A stretch of DNA of 64,000 nt, taken from NCBI RefSeq assembly GCF_022436705.1, contig NZ_JAKUHT010000010.1, forward strand, positions 1 to 64,000, in the 5' to 3' direction. A program made the translations under genes and the position numbers. Positions 1 to 7,793 of the stretch are shown here, piece after piece. Position 1 is the stretch's first letter, and each line of letters opens with the position of its first letter. The notes beneath the pieces are model-generated. The model did not search any database, was not told the origin of the DNA, and saw nothing but the letters and a program-made list of their open reading frames with translations. Source of the DNA: Nocardioides sp. CFH 31398. Its GTDB lineage: Bacteria; Actinomycetota; Actinomycetes; Propionibacteriales; Nocardioidaceae.

Positions 1-82
1 GGGCCCCGGGGGGGGGTGGTGGGCCGGCCGGGGGGGGGGGGGCGCGGGGGGGGGGGGGGGGGGCCCCCCCCCCGCCCCCCCC
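1..82. other. G/C homopolymer stretch at the window edge
   Basis: The first 82 bases are almost only G runs followed by C runs, with no coding potential and a composition unlike everything that follows. They abut ordinary coding sequence directly. This looks like a contig-end assembly or base-calling artefact (no-signal cycles called G) rather than biology. Confidence 0.7.
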
Positions 83-97
83 GCGGCTGCTCCTCGA

Positions 98-1015
98 TCA
101 GAGAGTGGTCGTGCGTCCCACGAGGTGCGGCGAGCCGTCCTTCGGCGAGGTGAGCGAGAACAGGTAGCCGTCGCCGTCGCCGCCCGTGGTGGGGCGCGAG
201 CCGAAGGCGACGCTGCCCGGCAGGAAGATCGGCTTCTTGAACGCCACCTGCACCCGGGCCGCGTCGCCCAGGCGGTTCTCGAGCGCGGCGACGCAGCGCG
301 CCAGGCTCCACATGCCGTGCGCGATGTGGCGGGGGAAGCCGAGGGGCTTGGCCGTCAACGGGTGCAGGTGGATGGGGTTCGAGTCGCCGGAGACCGCGGC
401 GTAGCGGCGGCCCAGGTCCGCGGGCAGGGGCCAGCGGACGCCGTTGCCCGGCACGGTCTCGATCGTCAGGCCGGGCTCGGCCGCCTCGTCGCCCCTGCCC
501 CGGCGCAGGTAGGTGGAGGTGCTCTCCCAGACGGTCTCGTCGCCCACGGTCGCCGTGGCCGAGAAGACCAGCGCGGTGCCCTTGGCGTGCGGCCTGGCAC
601 CCGACGCCTCGACCCGCAGGCCCAGCGACTCCCCGACGCGCACCGGCCGGTGGGAGGTGATGTCGTTCTCGACGTGCACCGTCCCCACGGCCGGGAAGGG
701 GAACGCCGTGTCGGTCATGATCGCCATGTGCAGGCCGAAGGCGAGCACGTGCGGGTAGGGCAGCGGCACCGTGTCCTTGACCGGGAAGCCGCACACGGCG
801 CCGTACGCCTCGACGTGGGCGCGCTCGATCGTGACCGGGGCGCGGTGGTAGGCCAGGCCGTCGTACGACGACCGCGGGGCCTTCGCGACGCCCGGCAGCC
901 GGTTGACCACGGGCAGCATCGGCAGTGCCGCCCGGGCGATGGTGCCGAGCCCGCCGGGCTCGCCGGTGAGCTCCTTCTCGGGGACCGTGCCGGACGGGGT
1001 GCTCGAGGCCGCCAC
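98..1015 (-). CDS. htdX: MaoC-family (R)-3-hydroxyacyl thioester dehydratase, HtdX-like
   Basis: 305-aa double-hotdog protein predicted to hydrate or dehydrate enoyl/3-hydroxyacyl thioesters in the cytoplasm. The C-terminal half carries the hydratase-2 signature, reading GDSNPIH, which places the catalytic Asp and His near residues 211 and 216; the N-terminal half is a degenerate hotdog. It starts with GTG one base after the fabG4 stop (TGA-C-GTG), so the two are translationally coupled. The order dehydratase-FabG4 divergent from FadA2 matches Rv0241c (htdX), Rv0242c (fabG4) and Rv0243 (fadA2) of M. tuberculosis, which is the basis for the symbol. Whether it acts in beta-oxidation or in acyl elongation cannot be decided from sequence. 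Confidence 0.88.
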   Translation of the reverse strand: MAASSTPSGTVPEKELTGEPGGLGTIARAALPMLPVVNRLPGVAKAPRSSYDGLAYHRAPVTIERAHVEAYGAVCGFPVKDTVPLPYPHVLAFGLHMAIMTDTAFPFPAVGTVHVENDITSHRPVRVGESLGLRVEASGARPHAKGTALVFSATATVGDETVWESTSTYLRRGRGDEAAEPGLTIETVPGNGVRWPLPADLGRRYAAVSGDSNPIHLHPLTAKPLGFPRHIAHGMWSLARCVAALENRLGDAARVQVAFKKPIFLPGSVAFGSRPTTGGDGDGYLFSLTSPKDGSPHLVGRTTTL

Positions 1016-1016
1016 G

Positions 1017-2357
1017 TCAGGCGCCCAGCATCATCTGGCCGCACACGCGGACGACGTTGCCGTTGACGGCGGTGGAGCCCGGGTGGGCGTACCAGGCGAT
1101 CGTCTCGGCGACGTCCACCGGCAGGCCGCCCTGCGCCATCGCGTTCAGGCGCTGACCGACCTCGCGGGTCGCGAACGGCACCGCGGCGGTCATCTTCGTG
1201 ATGATGAAGCCGGGCGCCACGGCGTTGACCGTGATGCCGTCGGTGACCTCGTCGGCCAGCGAGTCCACGAGCCCGATGACGCCGGCCTTGGAGGCGGCGT
1301 AGTTGGTCTGGCCGACGTTGCCGGCGATGCCGGCGATCGAGGCGACGCCGATGACGCGGCCGTTGGCGTTGATGACGCCCTGGTCGAGCAGCTCGCGGGT
1401 GATCCGCTCCGGCGCGGTGAGGTTGACCGCGATCACGGACTCCCAGCGGTCGGCCTTCATGTTGGCGAGCTTCTTGTCGCGGGTGATGCCGGCGTTGTGG
1501 ACGACGACGTCGACGCCGCCGTGCTTGTCCGACAGGTGCTGGGCGATGCGCTGCGGCGCGTCCTTCGCGGTGATGTCGAGGGCGAGGTGGTCGCCGCCCA
1601 GCTCACGGACCAGCGCGACGAGGTCGCTGGCGGCCTGCGGGACGTCGACGCCGACGACGGTGGCGCCGTCACGGTGCAGCACCCGGGCGATCTGCTCGCC
1701 GATGCCGCGGCTCGCGCCGGTCACCAGGGCGACCTTGCCGGCCAGCGGCTTCTCGGCCACGGCGGGCTCCTCGGCGACGGCGGTCTCGCCGTGGGCGCCG
1801 ATGCGGATCACCTGGCCGGACACGTACGCCGACTTCGGCGACAGCAGGAAGGCCAGGGTGGAGGCGACGGCCTCCTCGGCACCGGGGGCGACGTACACGA
1901 GCTGGCTGGTGCCGCCGCGGCCGACCTCCTTGCCGAGCGAGCGGGTGAAGCCCTCGAGGGCGCGCTGGGCGACCCGCTCGGCGGCCGAGGAGGTGTGGGC
2001 GGGGTCGGTGCCGACGACGACGAGGCGCGGGCACGTCTCGAGGCGGCGCATCACCGGGGTGAAGAACTCGGTGAGGGCGACGAGGCCCGCGGAGTCGGTG
2101 ATGCCGGTGGCGTCGAGGACGAGGCCCTTGAAGCGACCGTCGCCGTCGGCCTCGGTGCGCACCTCGACCCCCAGGTCCTTCAGGAGGGTCGGCAGCAGCC
2201 CGGCGAGGCGGCCGTCACCGCCGACGAGGACGGTGCCGTCGACGAGGGGAGCACCCTCGGTCCAGCGGTCCAGCCGGACGGGGGAGGGAAGCCCGAGGTT
2301 CTTCACGAGCAGCTTGCCGATCGGGGTGGCCGTGAAGCTCTGGTAGCGGTCGCTCAT
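1017..2357 (-). CDS. fabG4: High-molecular-weight 3-oxoacyl thioester reductase FabG4
   Basis: 446-aa two-domain SDR that reduces 3-oxoacyl-CoA/ACP with NAD(P)H. Residues 1-200 form the flavodoxin-like domain specific to FabG4. Residues 205-446 are the catalytic Rossmann domain with TGASRGIG at about 213-220, NAG near 288, Ser340 and the YAASK pair Tyr353/Lys357. I chose the ATG at 2357 (MSDRYQ) because the protein then begins like FabG4 homologues; an in-frame GTG at 2375 would add six residues. GAGGA lies about 11 nt upstream of the ATG. It is the first gene of a two-gene operon with the MaoC dehydratase, opposite fadA2. Confidence 0.9.
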   Translation of the reverse strand: MSDRYQSFTATPIGKLLVKNLGLPSPVRLDRWTEGAPLVDGTVLVGGDGRLAGLLPTLLKDLGVEVRTEADGDGRFKGLVLDATGITDSAGLVALTEFFTPVMRRLETCPRLVVVGTDPAHTSSAAERVAQRALEGFTRSLGKEVGRGGTSQLVYVAPGAEEAVASTLAFLLSPKSAYVSGQVIRIGAHGETAVAEEPAVAEKPLAGKVALVTGASRGIGEQIARVLHRDGATVVGVDVPQAASDLVALVRELGGDHLALDITAKDAPQRIAQHLSDKHGGVDVVVHNAGITRDKKLANMKADRWESVIAVNLTAPERITRELLDQGVINANGRVIGVASIAGIAGNVGQTNYAASKAGVIGLVDSLADEVTDGITVNAVAPGFIITKMTAAVPFATREVGQRLNAMAQGGLPVDVAETIAWYAHPGSTAVNGNVVRVCGQMMLGA

Positions 2358-2375
2358 GGTCCTGCGGGTCCTCAC

Positions 2376-2542
2376 TGTCGACGTCGGGCTCGGTGGCGCG
2401 TGCTGGACACTGGTGTAACGCGGGGTGTAACTCTGTGTCCACTGTTGGTGAGATGGGACTCACCGGGCTGTGGATCAAGGTTACTCATCAGTAGTGTGGG
2501 TCGGGCCAGACCCCGAGCACCCAGAACCTCCAGGAGAGCTCC
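2376..2542. promoter_or_regulatory. Divergent fabG4//fadA2 promoter region with several candidate operators
   Basis: A -10-like TAGTGT at 2492-2497 would start fadA2 transcription near 2504, about 39 nt before its ATG. Overlapping it is the inverted repeat TACT-N4-AGTA (2482-2493). Nearer fabG4, two direct copies of GTGTAAC (2413-2419 and 2425-2431) sit inside a perfect 7-bp inverted repeat TGGACAC (2404-2410) / GTGTCCA (2435-2441). The positions suit repressor sites, perhaps for the TetR protein encoded at 5905-6612, but the regulator is an inference. Confidence 0.5.
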
Positions 2543-3826
2543 ATGCAGGAGAAGACCCGTCGCGTCGCCATCGTCGGCGGCAACCGCACGCCGTTCGCCC
2601 GCTCGAACGGCGCCTACGCGACCGCGTCGAACCAGGACATGTTCACCGCGGCCCTCGACGGGCTGGCCGACCGCTTCGACCTGGCCGGCGAGCGGATCGG
2701 CGAGGTCGTCGCCGGGGCGGTGCTCAAGCACTCCCGCGACTTCAACCTGGCCCGTGAGTCCGTGCTGGGCTCAAAGCTGGCGCCCGAGACGCCCGCGACC
2801 GACATCCAGCAGGCCTGCGGCACCGGCCTGCAGGCCGTGATCCAGGTCGCGAACAAGATCGCGCTGGGCCAGATCGAGTCCGGCATCGCCGGCGGCTCCG
2901 ACACCGCCTCCGACGCCCCCATCGCGGTCGGCGAGGGGCTGCGCAAGAAGCTGCTCGCCGCGAACCGTGCACGGACGACCCAGGGCAAGCTCGCCGCGCT
3001 CGCCAAGATCCGCCCGGCCGACCTCGTCCCGGCGATCCCGCAGAACGCCGAGCCGCGGACCCGCATGTCGATGGGCGAGCACGCCGCCCTGACCGCCGTC
3101 GAGTGGCAGGTCGGGCGCACCGAGCAGGACGAGCTCGCCGCCGCGTCCCACCAGCACCTCGCCGCGGCGTACGAGCGCGGCTTCCTCGACGACCTCGTGA
3201 CCCCGTTCCGCGGTCTCGAGCGCGACGACAACCTCCGCCCGGACAGCTCGGTCGAGAAGCTCGCCAAGCTCAAGCCGGTGTTCGGCAAGGGCGAGGCCGC
3301 CACCATGACGGCCGGCAACTCCACCCCGCTGACCGACGGCGCCTCCGCGGTGCTGCTGGCGTCGGAGGAGTGGGCCGAGGAGCGCGGGCTGCCCGTGCTG
3401 GCCTACCTGACGGCGTACGAGACCGCGGCCGTCGACTACGTGCACGGCGGCGAGGGCCTGCTCATGGCCCCGGCGTACGCCATGCCGCGGATGCTCGAGC
3501 GGGCCGGCAAGGACTTCGGCTCCTTCGACTTCTACGAGATCCACGAGGCGTTCGCCTCGCAGGTGCTCGCCACGCTCAAGGCCTGGGAGGACCCGGTGTT
3601 CTGCAAGGAGCGCCTGGGCCTGGACGACGTCCTCGGCCCGGTCGACCGGGACCGGCTCAACGTGGTCGGCTCGTCGCTCGCCGCGGGACACCCCTTCGCG
3701 GCCACCGGTGGCCGCATCGTGGCGACCCTGGCCTCACTGCTCGCGGAGAAGGGGTCCGGCACCGGCGTCATCTCGGTCTGCGCGGCCGGCGGGCAGGGCG
3801 TGACCGCGATCCTCGAGCGCCCCTGA
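2543..3826 (+). CDS. fadA2: Acetyl-CoA C-acyltransferase (thiolase) FadA2
   Basis: 427-aa thiolase that cleaves 3-oxoacyl-CoA with CoA or condenses acyl-CoAs. The nucleophilic Cys92 lies in QQACGTGLQ, the second conserved segment is EIHEAFA, followed by GHPFAATGGR, and the C-terminal Cys is in CAAGGQG. Length is typical of the FadA2/FadI branch rather than the shorter biosynthetic thiolases. The ATG is preceded by AGGAGA at good spacing. It is divergent from fabG4-htdX, and the three products together could carry out hydration, keto-reduction and thiolysis; only an acyl-CoA dehydrogenase is missing locally. Confidence 0.92.
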   Translation: MQEKTRRVAIVGGNRTPFARSNGAYATASNQDMFTAALDGLADRFDLAGERIGEVVAGAVLKHSRDFNLARESVLGSKLAPETPATDIQQACGTGLQAVIQVANKIALGQIESGIAGGSDTASDAPIAVGEGLRKKLLAANRARTTQGKLAALAKIRPADLVPAIPQNAEPRTRMSMGEHAALTAVEWQVGRTEQDELAAASHQHLAAAYERGFLDDLVTPFRGLERDDNLRPDSSVEKLAKLKPVFGKGEAATMTAGNSTPLTDGASAVLLASEEWAEERGLPVLAYLTAYETAAVDYVHGGEGLLMAPAYAMPRMLERAGKDFGSFDFYEIHEAFASQVLATLKAWEDPVFCKERLGLDDVLGPVDRDRLNVVGSSLAAGHPFAATGGRIVATLASLLAEKGSGTGVISVCAAGGQGVTAILERP

Positions 3827-3899
3827 GGCCCGCTAGCGGTAGAGTGGCGCGCCGCGGTTGGGCGCCCGCCTGGCCGCGCCTCGGCTGACAGGGGTGGGG

Positions 3900-5903
3900 G
3901 TGTCCGTTCGTGGGGGCGGGGCCACGGTGTTCGTGGCCGGTGCGCTCGCCGTCGCCGTGCTCGCCGTGGGCGCCAGGGTGTCGACGGCCATCGGTGCGCA
4001 GTCCCTCGCGCTCGTCTGGCCGGCGTCGGGCGCCAGCCTCCTGTGGTTGCTCGCCTCCCGGGGCCCTCGTGCCCGGGTGACGAGCCTCCTCGCCTCGACC
4101 GTCGTGATCGGTCTGGCGATGGCGGTCACCGGGGCGGGCGGGCCGCTCGCCCTGATCGTGGCCGGGGCCTCCGGGCTCCAGCTCGCCGGCTGCTTCCTGC
4201 TGCTGCGGCGGTTGACGCCCTCGCTGCTCGGGGTGGGCGGGTCCGCCGGGCTGCACGACCTGCGGTCGTTGGTCGGTTTCCTGGGTGCGCTGCTGGTCGG
4301 GACGCTGGCGGGTGCGCTCGCCGCGAGCGGACTGATCGAGGTGCTGGTGCCCGACGAGCCTGCGGGCTCCGGCCTCGGCGACTGGTGGGGCCGGCACTTC
4401 GCCGGCGCCGTGATCGTCGGCGCCGTCGGCCACCTCGGCTGGGAGTGGCTGCGCGACCACCGGCGCGGCGGTGTCGACGCCGCGGCCGGGCGCCCGGAGC
4501 GGTCCACCCGCCCGACGTCGACGTACGCCCGGTGGCCCGAGGTGGCTGCGCTGGTGGCCGTCACGGCGGCGGCGTACGGCTTCGTGTTCGCCTACGCCGA
4601 GGCGCAGCTGGCGTTCGCGCTGGTGAGCGTCGCCGTCTGGGCCGGTGCACGCCTCCCGACGACGTGGGCGGGTCTGCTCTCCGCGAGCTGCGGCGTGGTG
4701 GCCTGCGCCTTCACGCTCGCCGGGCTCGGTCCGTTCGCGGGGCTGGACACGCTGCAGCTCAACGCCCTCGTGACGCAGGCCTTCGTCATCACCGTGGTGC
4801 TGACGACGCTGGCGGTCGCCGTGGGTCGGGACGAGCGGCTCGCGCTGCTGGCCGAGCTCGCGGAGGCCAACCGCGACAAGGACGCCCGGATCGAGCTGCT
4901 CGACGCGGTGACCGAGGCGATGGACGAGGGCATCGCCGTGGTGGACGCCGACGGGCGGGTGGTGCGCAGCAACCGCGCGGCCCGCACCGTCATCCGGTCG
5001 GACATCTACCGCCCCGACGGCTCCCGGCTCGAGGAGCACGAGAGGCCGTCGTTCCGCGCGCGGCGGGAGGGCCGCGTGGTGCTGCAGGACATCGCGATCG
5101 CCGCCGCCGACGGCAGCCGCCGGATCCTGTCACTGCGGGCGGTCCCCCTCAGCCAGGGCGCGACGGGCGGCGAGGCGCAAGCGGCGCTGGTCGTCTCCCG
5201 CGACGTGACCGACGAGCGGGTGGCGCAGGACCGGCTGAGCGAGTTCGCGGAGGTCGCCGCCCACGACCTGCGCACTCCGCTGACCGCGACCCGCGGCTGG
5301 GTCGAGCAGGCCGCCGACCTCGTCCAGGACCTCGCGCCGGGCCCGGCACGCGACGGACTCGCCCACGCCCTCGGCCGCGCCGAGAGGACGGCCGACCGCA
5401 TGGGCGACCTGATCAGCGACCTCCTCGCGAGCGCCGGCAAGGCCACGCTCGAGCCCGAGGAGGTGGCCCTCGGCGGGCCCGACGGGCTGCTGACACAGAT
5501 CGGGCGCGAGCTGCGCTGCGAGCCGTACCTCGACCTCGACCCGGGTCTGCCCGCGCTGCACGCGGACCGCGACCTGACCCACCAGCTCTTCACGAACCTC
5601 GTCAGCAACGCGGTGAAGTACGTCGCCCCCGGCGTGCAGCCGCGCGTCGAGGTGTCGGGCTCGGTGCACGGCGGCCGGGCCGTCCTGCGTGTCGCCGACA
5701 ACGGGATCGGCGTCCCGGAGGACCAGCGGGAGCAGATCTTCGACCGCCTCCACCGCGCCCCGTCGTCGGCGGGCGCCTACGTCGGCACCGGCCTCGGGCT
5801 CTCCATCTGCCGCGACGTGGTGGAGCGGCACGGTGGGTCCATCCGCTGCGAGCCCCGCCCCGGCGGCGGCACGGTCTTCGTCGTCGAGCTGGCGGCGGCC
5901 TGA
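3900..5903 (+). CDS. MASE1-PAS sensor histidine kinase
   Basis: About 667-aa membrane histidine kinase. The N-terminal ~300 residues hold multiple hydrophobic segments of MASE1 type, then a PAS domain (around residues 325-440), the HisKA box HDLRTPL with phospho-acceptor His455, and a HATPase_c domain with N box NAVKYV, G1 box DNGIGVP and G2 box GTGLGLS near the C terminus. No response regulator is adjacent, so the partner is unknown. Start is uncertain: I chose GTG 3900 behind a G-rich RBS-like stretch; GTG 3894 and TTG 3858 are in frame. A TAGAGT -10 element at 3840-3845 fits a short leader. The stop abuts the convergent TetR gene by 1 bp. Confidence 0.85.
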   Translation: MSVRGGGATVFVAGALAVAVLAVGARVSTAIGAQSLALVWPASGASLLWLLASRGPRARVTSLLASTVVIGLAMAVTGAGGPLALIVAGASGLQLAGCFLLLRRLTPSLLGVGGSAGLHDLRSLVGFLGALLVGTLAGALAASGLIEVLVPDEPAGSGLGDWWGRHFAGAVIVGAVGHLGWEWLRDHRRGGVDAAAGRPERSTRPTSTYARWPEVAALVAVTAAAYGFVFAYAEAQLAFALVSVAVWAGARLPTTWAGLLSASCGVVACAFTLAGLGPFAGLDTLQLNALVTQAFVITVVLTTLAVAVGRDERLALLAELAEANRDKDARIELLDAVTEAMDEGIAVVDADGRVVRSNRAARTVIRSDIYRPDGSRLEEHERPSFRARREGRVVLQDIAIAAADGSRRILSLRAVPLSQGATGGEAQAALVVSRDVTDERVAQDRLSEFAEVAAHDLRTPLTATRGWVEQAADLVQDLAPGPARDGLAHALGRAERTADRMGDLISDLLASAGKATLEPEEVALGGPDGLLTQIGRELRCEPYLDLDPGLPALHADRDLTHQLFTNLVSNAVKYVAPGVQPRVEVSGSVHGGRAVLRVADNGIGVPEDQREQIFDRLHRAPSSAGAYVGTGLGLSICRDVVERHGGSIRCEPRPGGGTVFVVELAAA

Positions 5904-5904
5904 C

Positions 5905-6612
5905 TCAGGAGCGCTGGCCGGCACCCGCCGAGGCCAGGGCCAGCGCGCTGGTCACCATGTGCTCCTTGACCTGCTCCGCACTGATGCTGCCCACGGTCGG
6001 GACGCCCGGCGCGGCCTCCTTCACGAGGATCCCGACGCGCGCCAGCTGCAGCGCACCGAGCCCGCTCGCGTAGAGGGTGTTGGCCAGCAGGTGAGGGTCG
6101 TCGACGGCGAACTCGCCGGTCGCCGTGCCCGCCTCGAAGGTCTGCGCCAGCACCGCGAGGCACCCCGAGATCGACCGGCCGAGCCGGTAGATGGCGGACT
6201 CCGCGATCTCGTCCCACAGCTCGGGCCCGGTCCTCCGCATCAGCGTCTGGGCGCAGTCGACGAAGGCGGGGTGACCCAGGCCGTAGTCGACGAACGCGCG
6301 GGTGATCGCGGTCAGGCGGGCGCGGTGGTCGGAGCCGGCCTCGTCCGCGGCCTCGAGCAGCTCGACCCGGAGCTCGTCGAGGTACCCGACGAGGGTGAGC
6401 GCGAACAGCTCCTCCTTGCCGGTGAAGTGGCGGTAGATGATGGCGCGGTTGATGCCCACGGCGCGGGCGACGTCCTCGATCTGGGCGTCCCGGACGCCGC
6501 GCTCGTCGAACAGCGCCCGGGTCGCCGCGATGATCTCGCGCTCGCGCTGGCGGCGACGCTGCGCGGCCGCCGAGCGGCGTCCGTCGCCCCGAGTGGTCGG
6601 CGTGGTGGTCAC
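5905..6612 (-). CDS. TetR/AcrR-family transcriptional regulator
   Basis: 235-aa repressor-type protein. The N-terminal helix-turn-helix covers roughly residues 15-65, including IEDVARAVGINRAIIYRHF, followed by an all-helical ligand-binding domain. The GTG start at 6612 is supported by a TACGCT -10 element (plus-strand 6620-6625) ending 7 nt before it, so the mRNA is probably leaderless; starting upstream at 6666 would place the start before the promoter. The inverted repeat GTCAC-N4-GTGAC (6646-6659) lies at the -35 position and could be an autoregulatory operator. It may also control the nearby fadA2/fabG4 genes, which is inference from proximity. Confidence 0.85.
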   Translation of the reverse strand: MTTTPTTRGDGRRSAAAQRRRQREREIIAATRALFDERGVRDAQIEDVARAVGINRAIIYRHFTGKEELFALTLVGYLDELRVELLEAADEAGSDHRARLTAITRAFVDYGLGHPAFVDCAQTLMRRTGPELWDEIAESAIYRLGRSISGCLAVLAQTFEAGTATGEFAVDDPHLLANTLYASGLGALQLARVGILVKEAAPGVPTVGSISAEQVKEHMVTSALALASAGAGQRS

Positions 6613-6645
6613 GAGCCCGAGCGTACGGGACGTGTAACCCGCTGT

Positions 6646-6659
6646 GTCACGGGTGTGAC
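6646..6659 (-). promoter_or_regulatory. Candidate autoregulatory operator of the TetR gene
   Basis: Perfect inverted repeat GTCAC-GGGT-GTGAC overlapping the expected -35 region of the TetR gene promoter (its -10 is at 6620-6625) and also the 3' end of the upstream GNAT gene. A GTGTAACCCGC sequence at 6632-6642 lies between the two elements. Confidence 0.45.
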
Positions 6660-7207
6660 GCGTCACGGTCGCGCCGCAGCAGACCCAGGACCCAGGAGTC
6701 CGAGACGACGCCGTCGACCACGCAGTCCTCGCGCAGCGTGCCCTCGAGCACGAAGCCGAGCTTCTCCAGGACCCGTCGGCACGGGGCGTTCCGCGTGTCC
6801 GCCTCGGCCTGGACGCGGTTCAGGTCGAGCGTCCCGAAGGCCCAGTCCAGCAGCGCCCGCACCGCCTCGGTGGCGACGCCCCGCCCCCAGGAACGCCGGA
6901 CGAAGCAGAAGCCCAGGGACGCGCTGCGGGAGGTGGGGTCCCAGCCGTCCAGCGTGAGCCATCCGAGGAAGTCGCCGGTCGTGCGGTCGACGACGGCCGG
7001 GCGGACGCCGCTGCCCTCGTCGGCCATCTCGCGGCAGCGGTCGACGAACGCCGGCGCCCGCCGCGGGTCCGTCCACGCCGGGGCGTCCCAGTAGCGCAGC
7101 ACGTGGGCGTCGCCCATGAGCGCGAGCAGGTCCCCGGTATCGCCGTCCTCGAACGGCCGCAGCCGCAACCGGGCGGTCGGGAGCTCCGGGGTCGCGAGCG
7201 CCGTCAC
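6647..7207 (-). CDS. GNAT N-acetyltransferase, RimJ/RimL type
   Basis: 186-aa acetyl-CoA-dependent N-acetyltransferase. It opens with the typical TARLRLRPFEDGD strand, has the acetyl-CoA-binding segment RRSWGRGVATEAVRALLDWAF in the middle (quoted only in part as key residues WGRGVATEA), and ends with the VLEKLGFVLEGTLRE motif common to RimJ-like enzymes that modify protein N termini or small substrates. The GTG start overlaps the stop of the DinB gene in a 4-bp GTGA junction, so the two are co-translated. A longer frame reaching 7603 exists but only overlaps the DinB gene in another frame. Substrate is unknown. Confidence 0.85.
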   Translation of the reverse strand: MTALATPELPTARLRLRPFEDGDTGDLLALMGDAHVLRYWDAPAWTDPRRAPAFVDRCREMADEGSGVRPAVVDRTTGDFLGWLTLDGWDPTSRSASLGFCFVRRSWGRGVATEAVRALLDWAFGTLDLNRVQAEADTRNAPCRRVLEKLGFVLEGTLREDCVVDGVVSDSWVLGLLRRDRDASHP

Positions 7208-7761
7208 GAGCCGGTCCGCCCGTCGACGCCCTCCCGCAGCAGGTCGACGTGCCCGCAGTGCTGGGCGTACTCGGTGATCATGCGGAGCACCAGCCACCGC
7301 AGGTCGACGTCCTCGTCCCAGTCGAGCGGGCGGGCGGTGTCGTCGAGGTCGTGGCCGGCCACGATCCGACGGGAGGCCTCGCACTCCGCGCGCCACGTCG
7401 CGAGGTCGTCCTCCAGCGTGGCGTCCGGCGGGGGGTCGAAGTCGGACGTGCCCGGGTGCAGCATCGGCACGTCGAGGCGCTCGAAGTTCTGCTGGAACCA
7501 CCAGCGCTCGACGCTCGCGAGGTGCCGCACGACGCCGTGGAGCGACATCGTGGACGGCGGCACCGAGCGTCGTCCCGCCTGCTTGGTCGTCAGCCCGCCG
7601 CACTTCATCTCCAGGGTGGCGCGGTAGTGCTCCAGGTAGGCCGTCAGCGCCTTCCGCTCGTCGGCCACCCGCGGGATCCGTGGCCGGTCGTCGTCGGGCC
7701 AGACGGGGGAGAAGTCGTCGTCGGTGAGCCCCGACTCGGGGCGGGTGCCGTCGTCGCTCAT
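7204..7761 (-). CDS. DinB-like (DUF664) metal-binding protein
   Basis: 185-aa four-helix-bundle protein of the DinB/YfiT superfamily, whose actinobacterial members are often mycothiol-dependent transferases. The metal-ligand histidines are visible in SLHGVVRHLASVERWW (about residues 73-88) and in EYAQHCGHVDLLREG near the C terminus. The first 40 residues are acidic and proline-rich, as in other DUF664 proteins. ATG start; it is the first gene of a two-gene unit with the GNAT protein. The substrate cannot be deduced. Confidence 0.82.
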   Translation of the reverse strand: MSDDGTRPESGLTDDDFSPVWPDDDRPRIPRVADERKALTAYLEHYRATLEMKCGGLTTKQAGRRSVPPSTMSLHGVVRHLASVERWWFQQNFERLDVPMLHPGTSDFDPPPDATLEDDLATWRAECEASRRIVAGHDLDDTARPLDWDEDVDLRWLVLRMITEYAQHCGHVDLLREGVDGRTGS

Positions 7762-7793
7762 GGGGCCAGCCTCACACGAGCGTCACCCGAGCC

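Noticed and set aside
1..82. A telomere or G-quadruplex at the window edge
   Set aside because: The run is pure homopolymer and abuts the window limit, which fits an artefact better than a biological repeat.
3858..3899. Starting the histidine kinase at TTG 3858
   Set aside because: It has no ribosome-binding site and lies only about 12 nt after the -10 element; GTG 3900 is better placed, although the choice is not certain.
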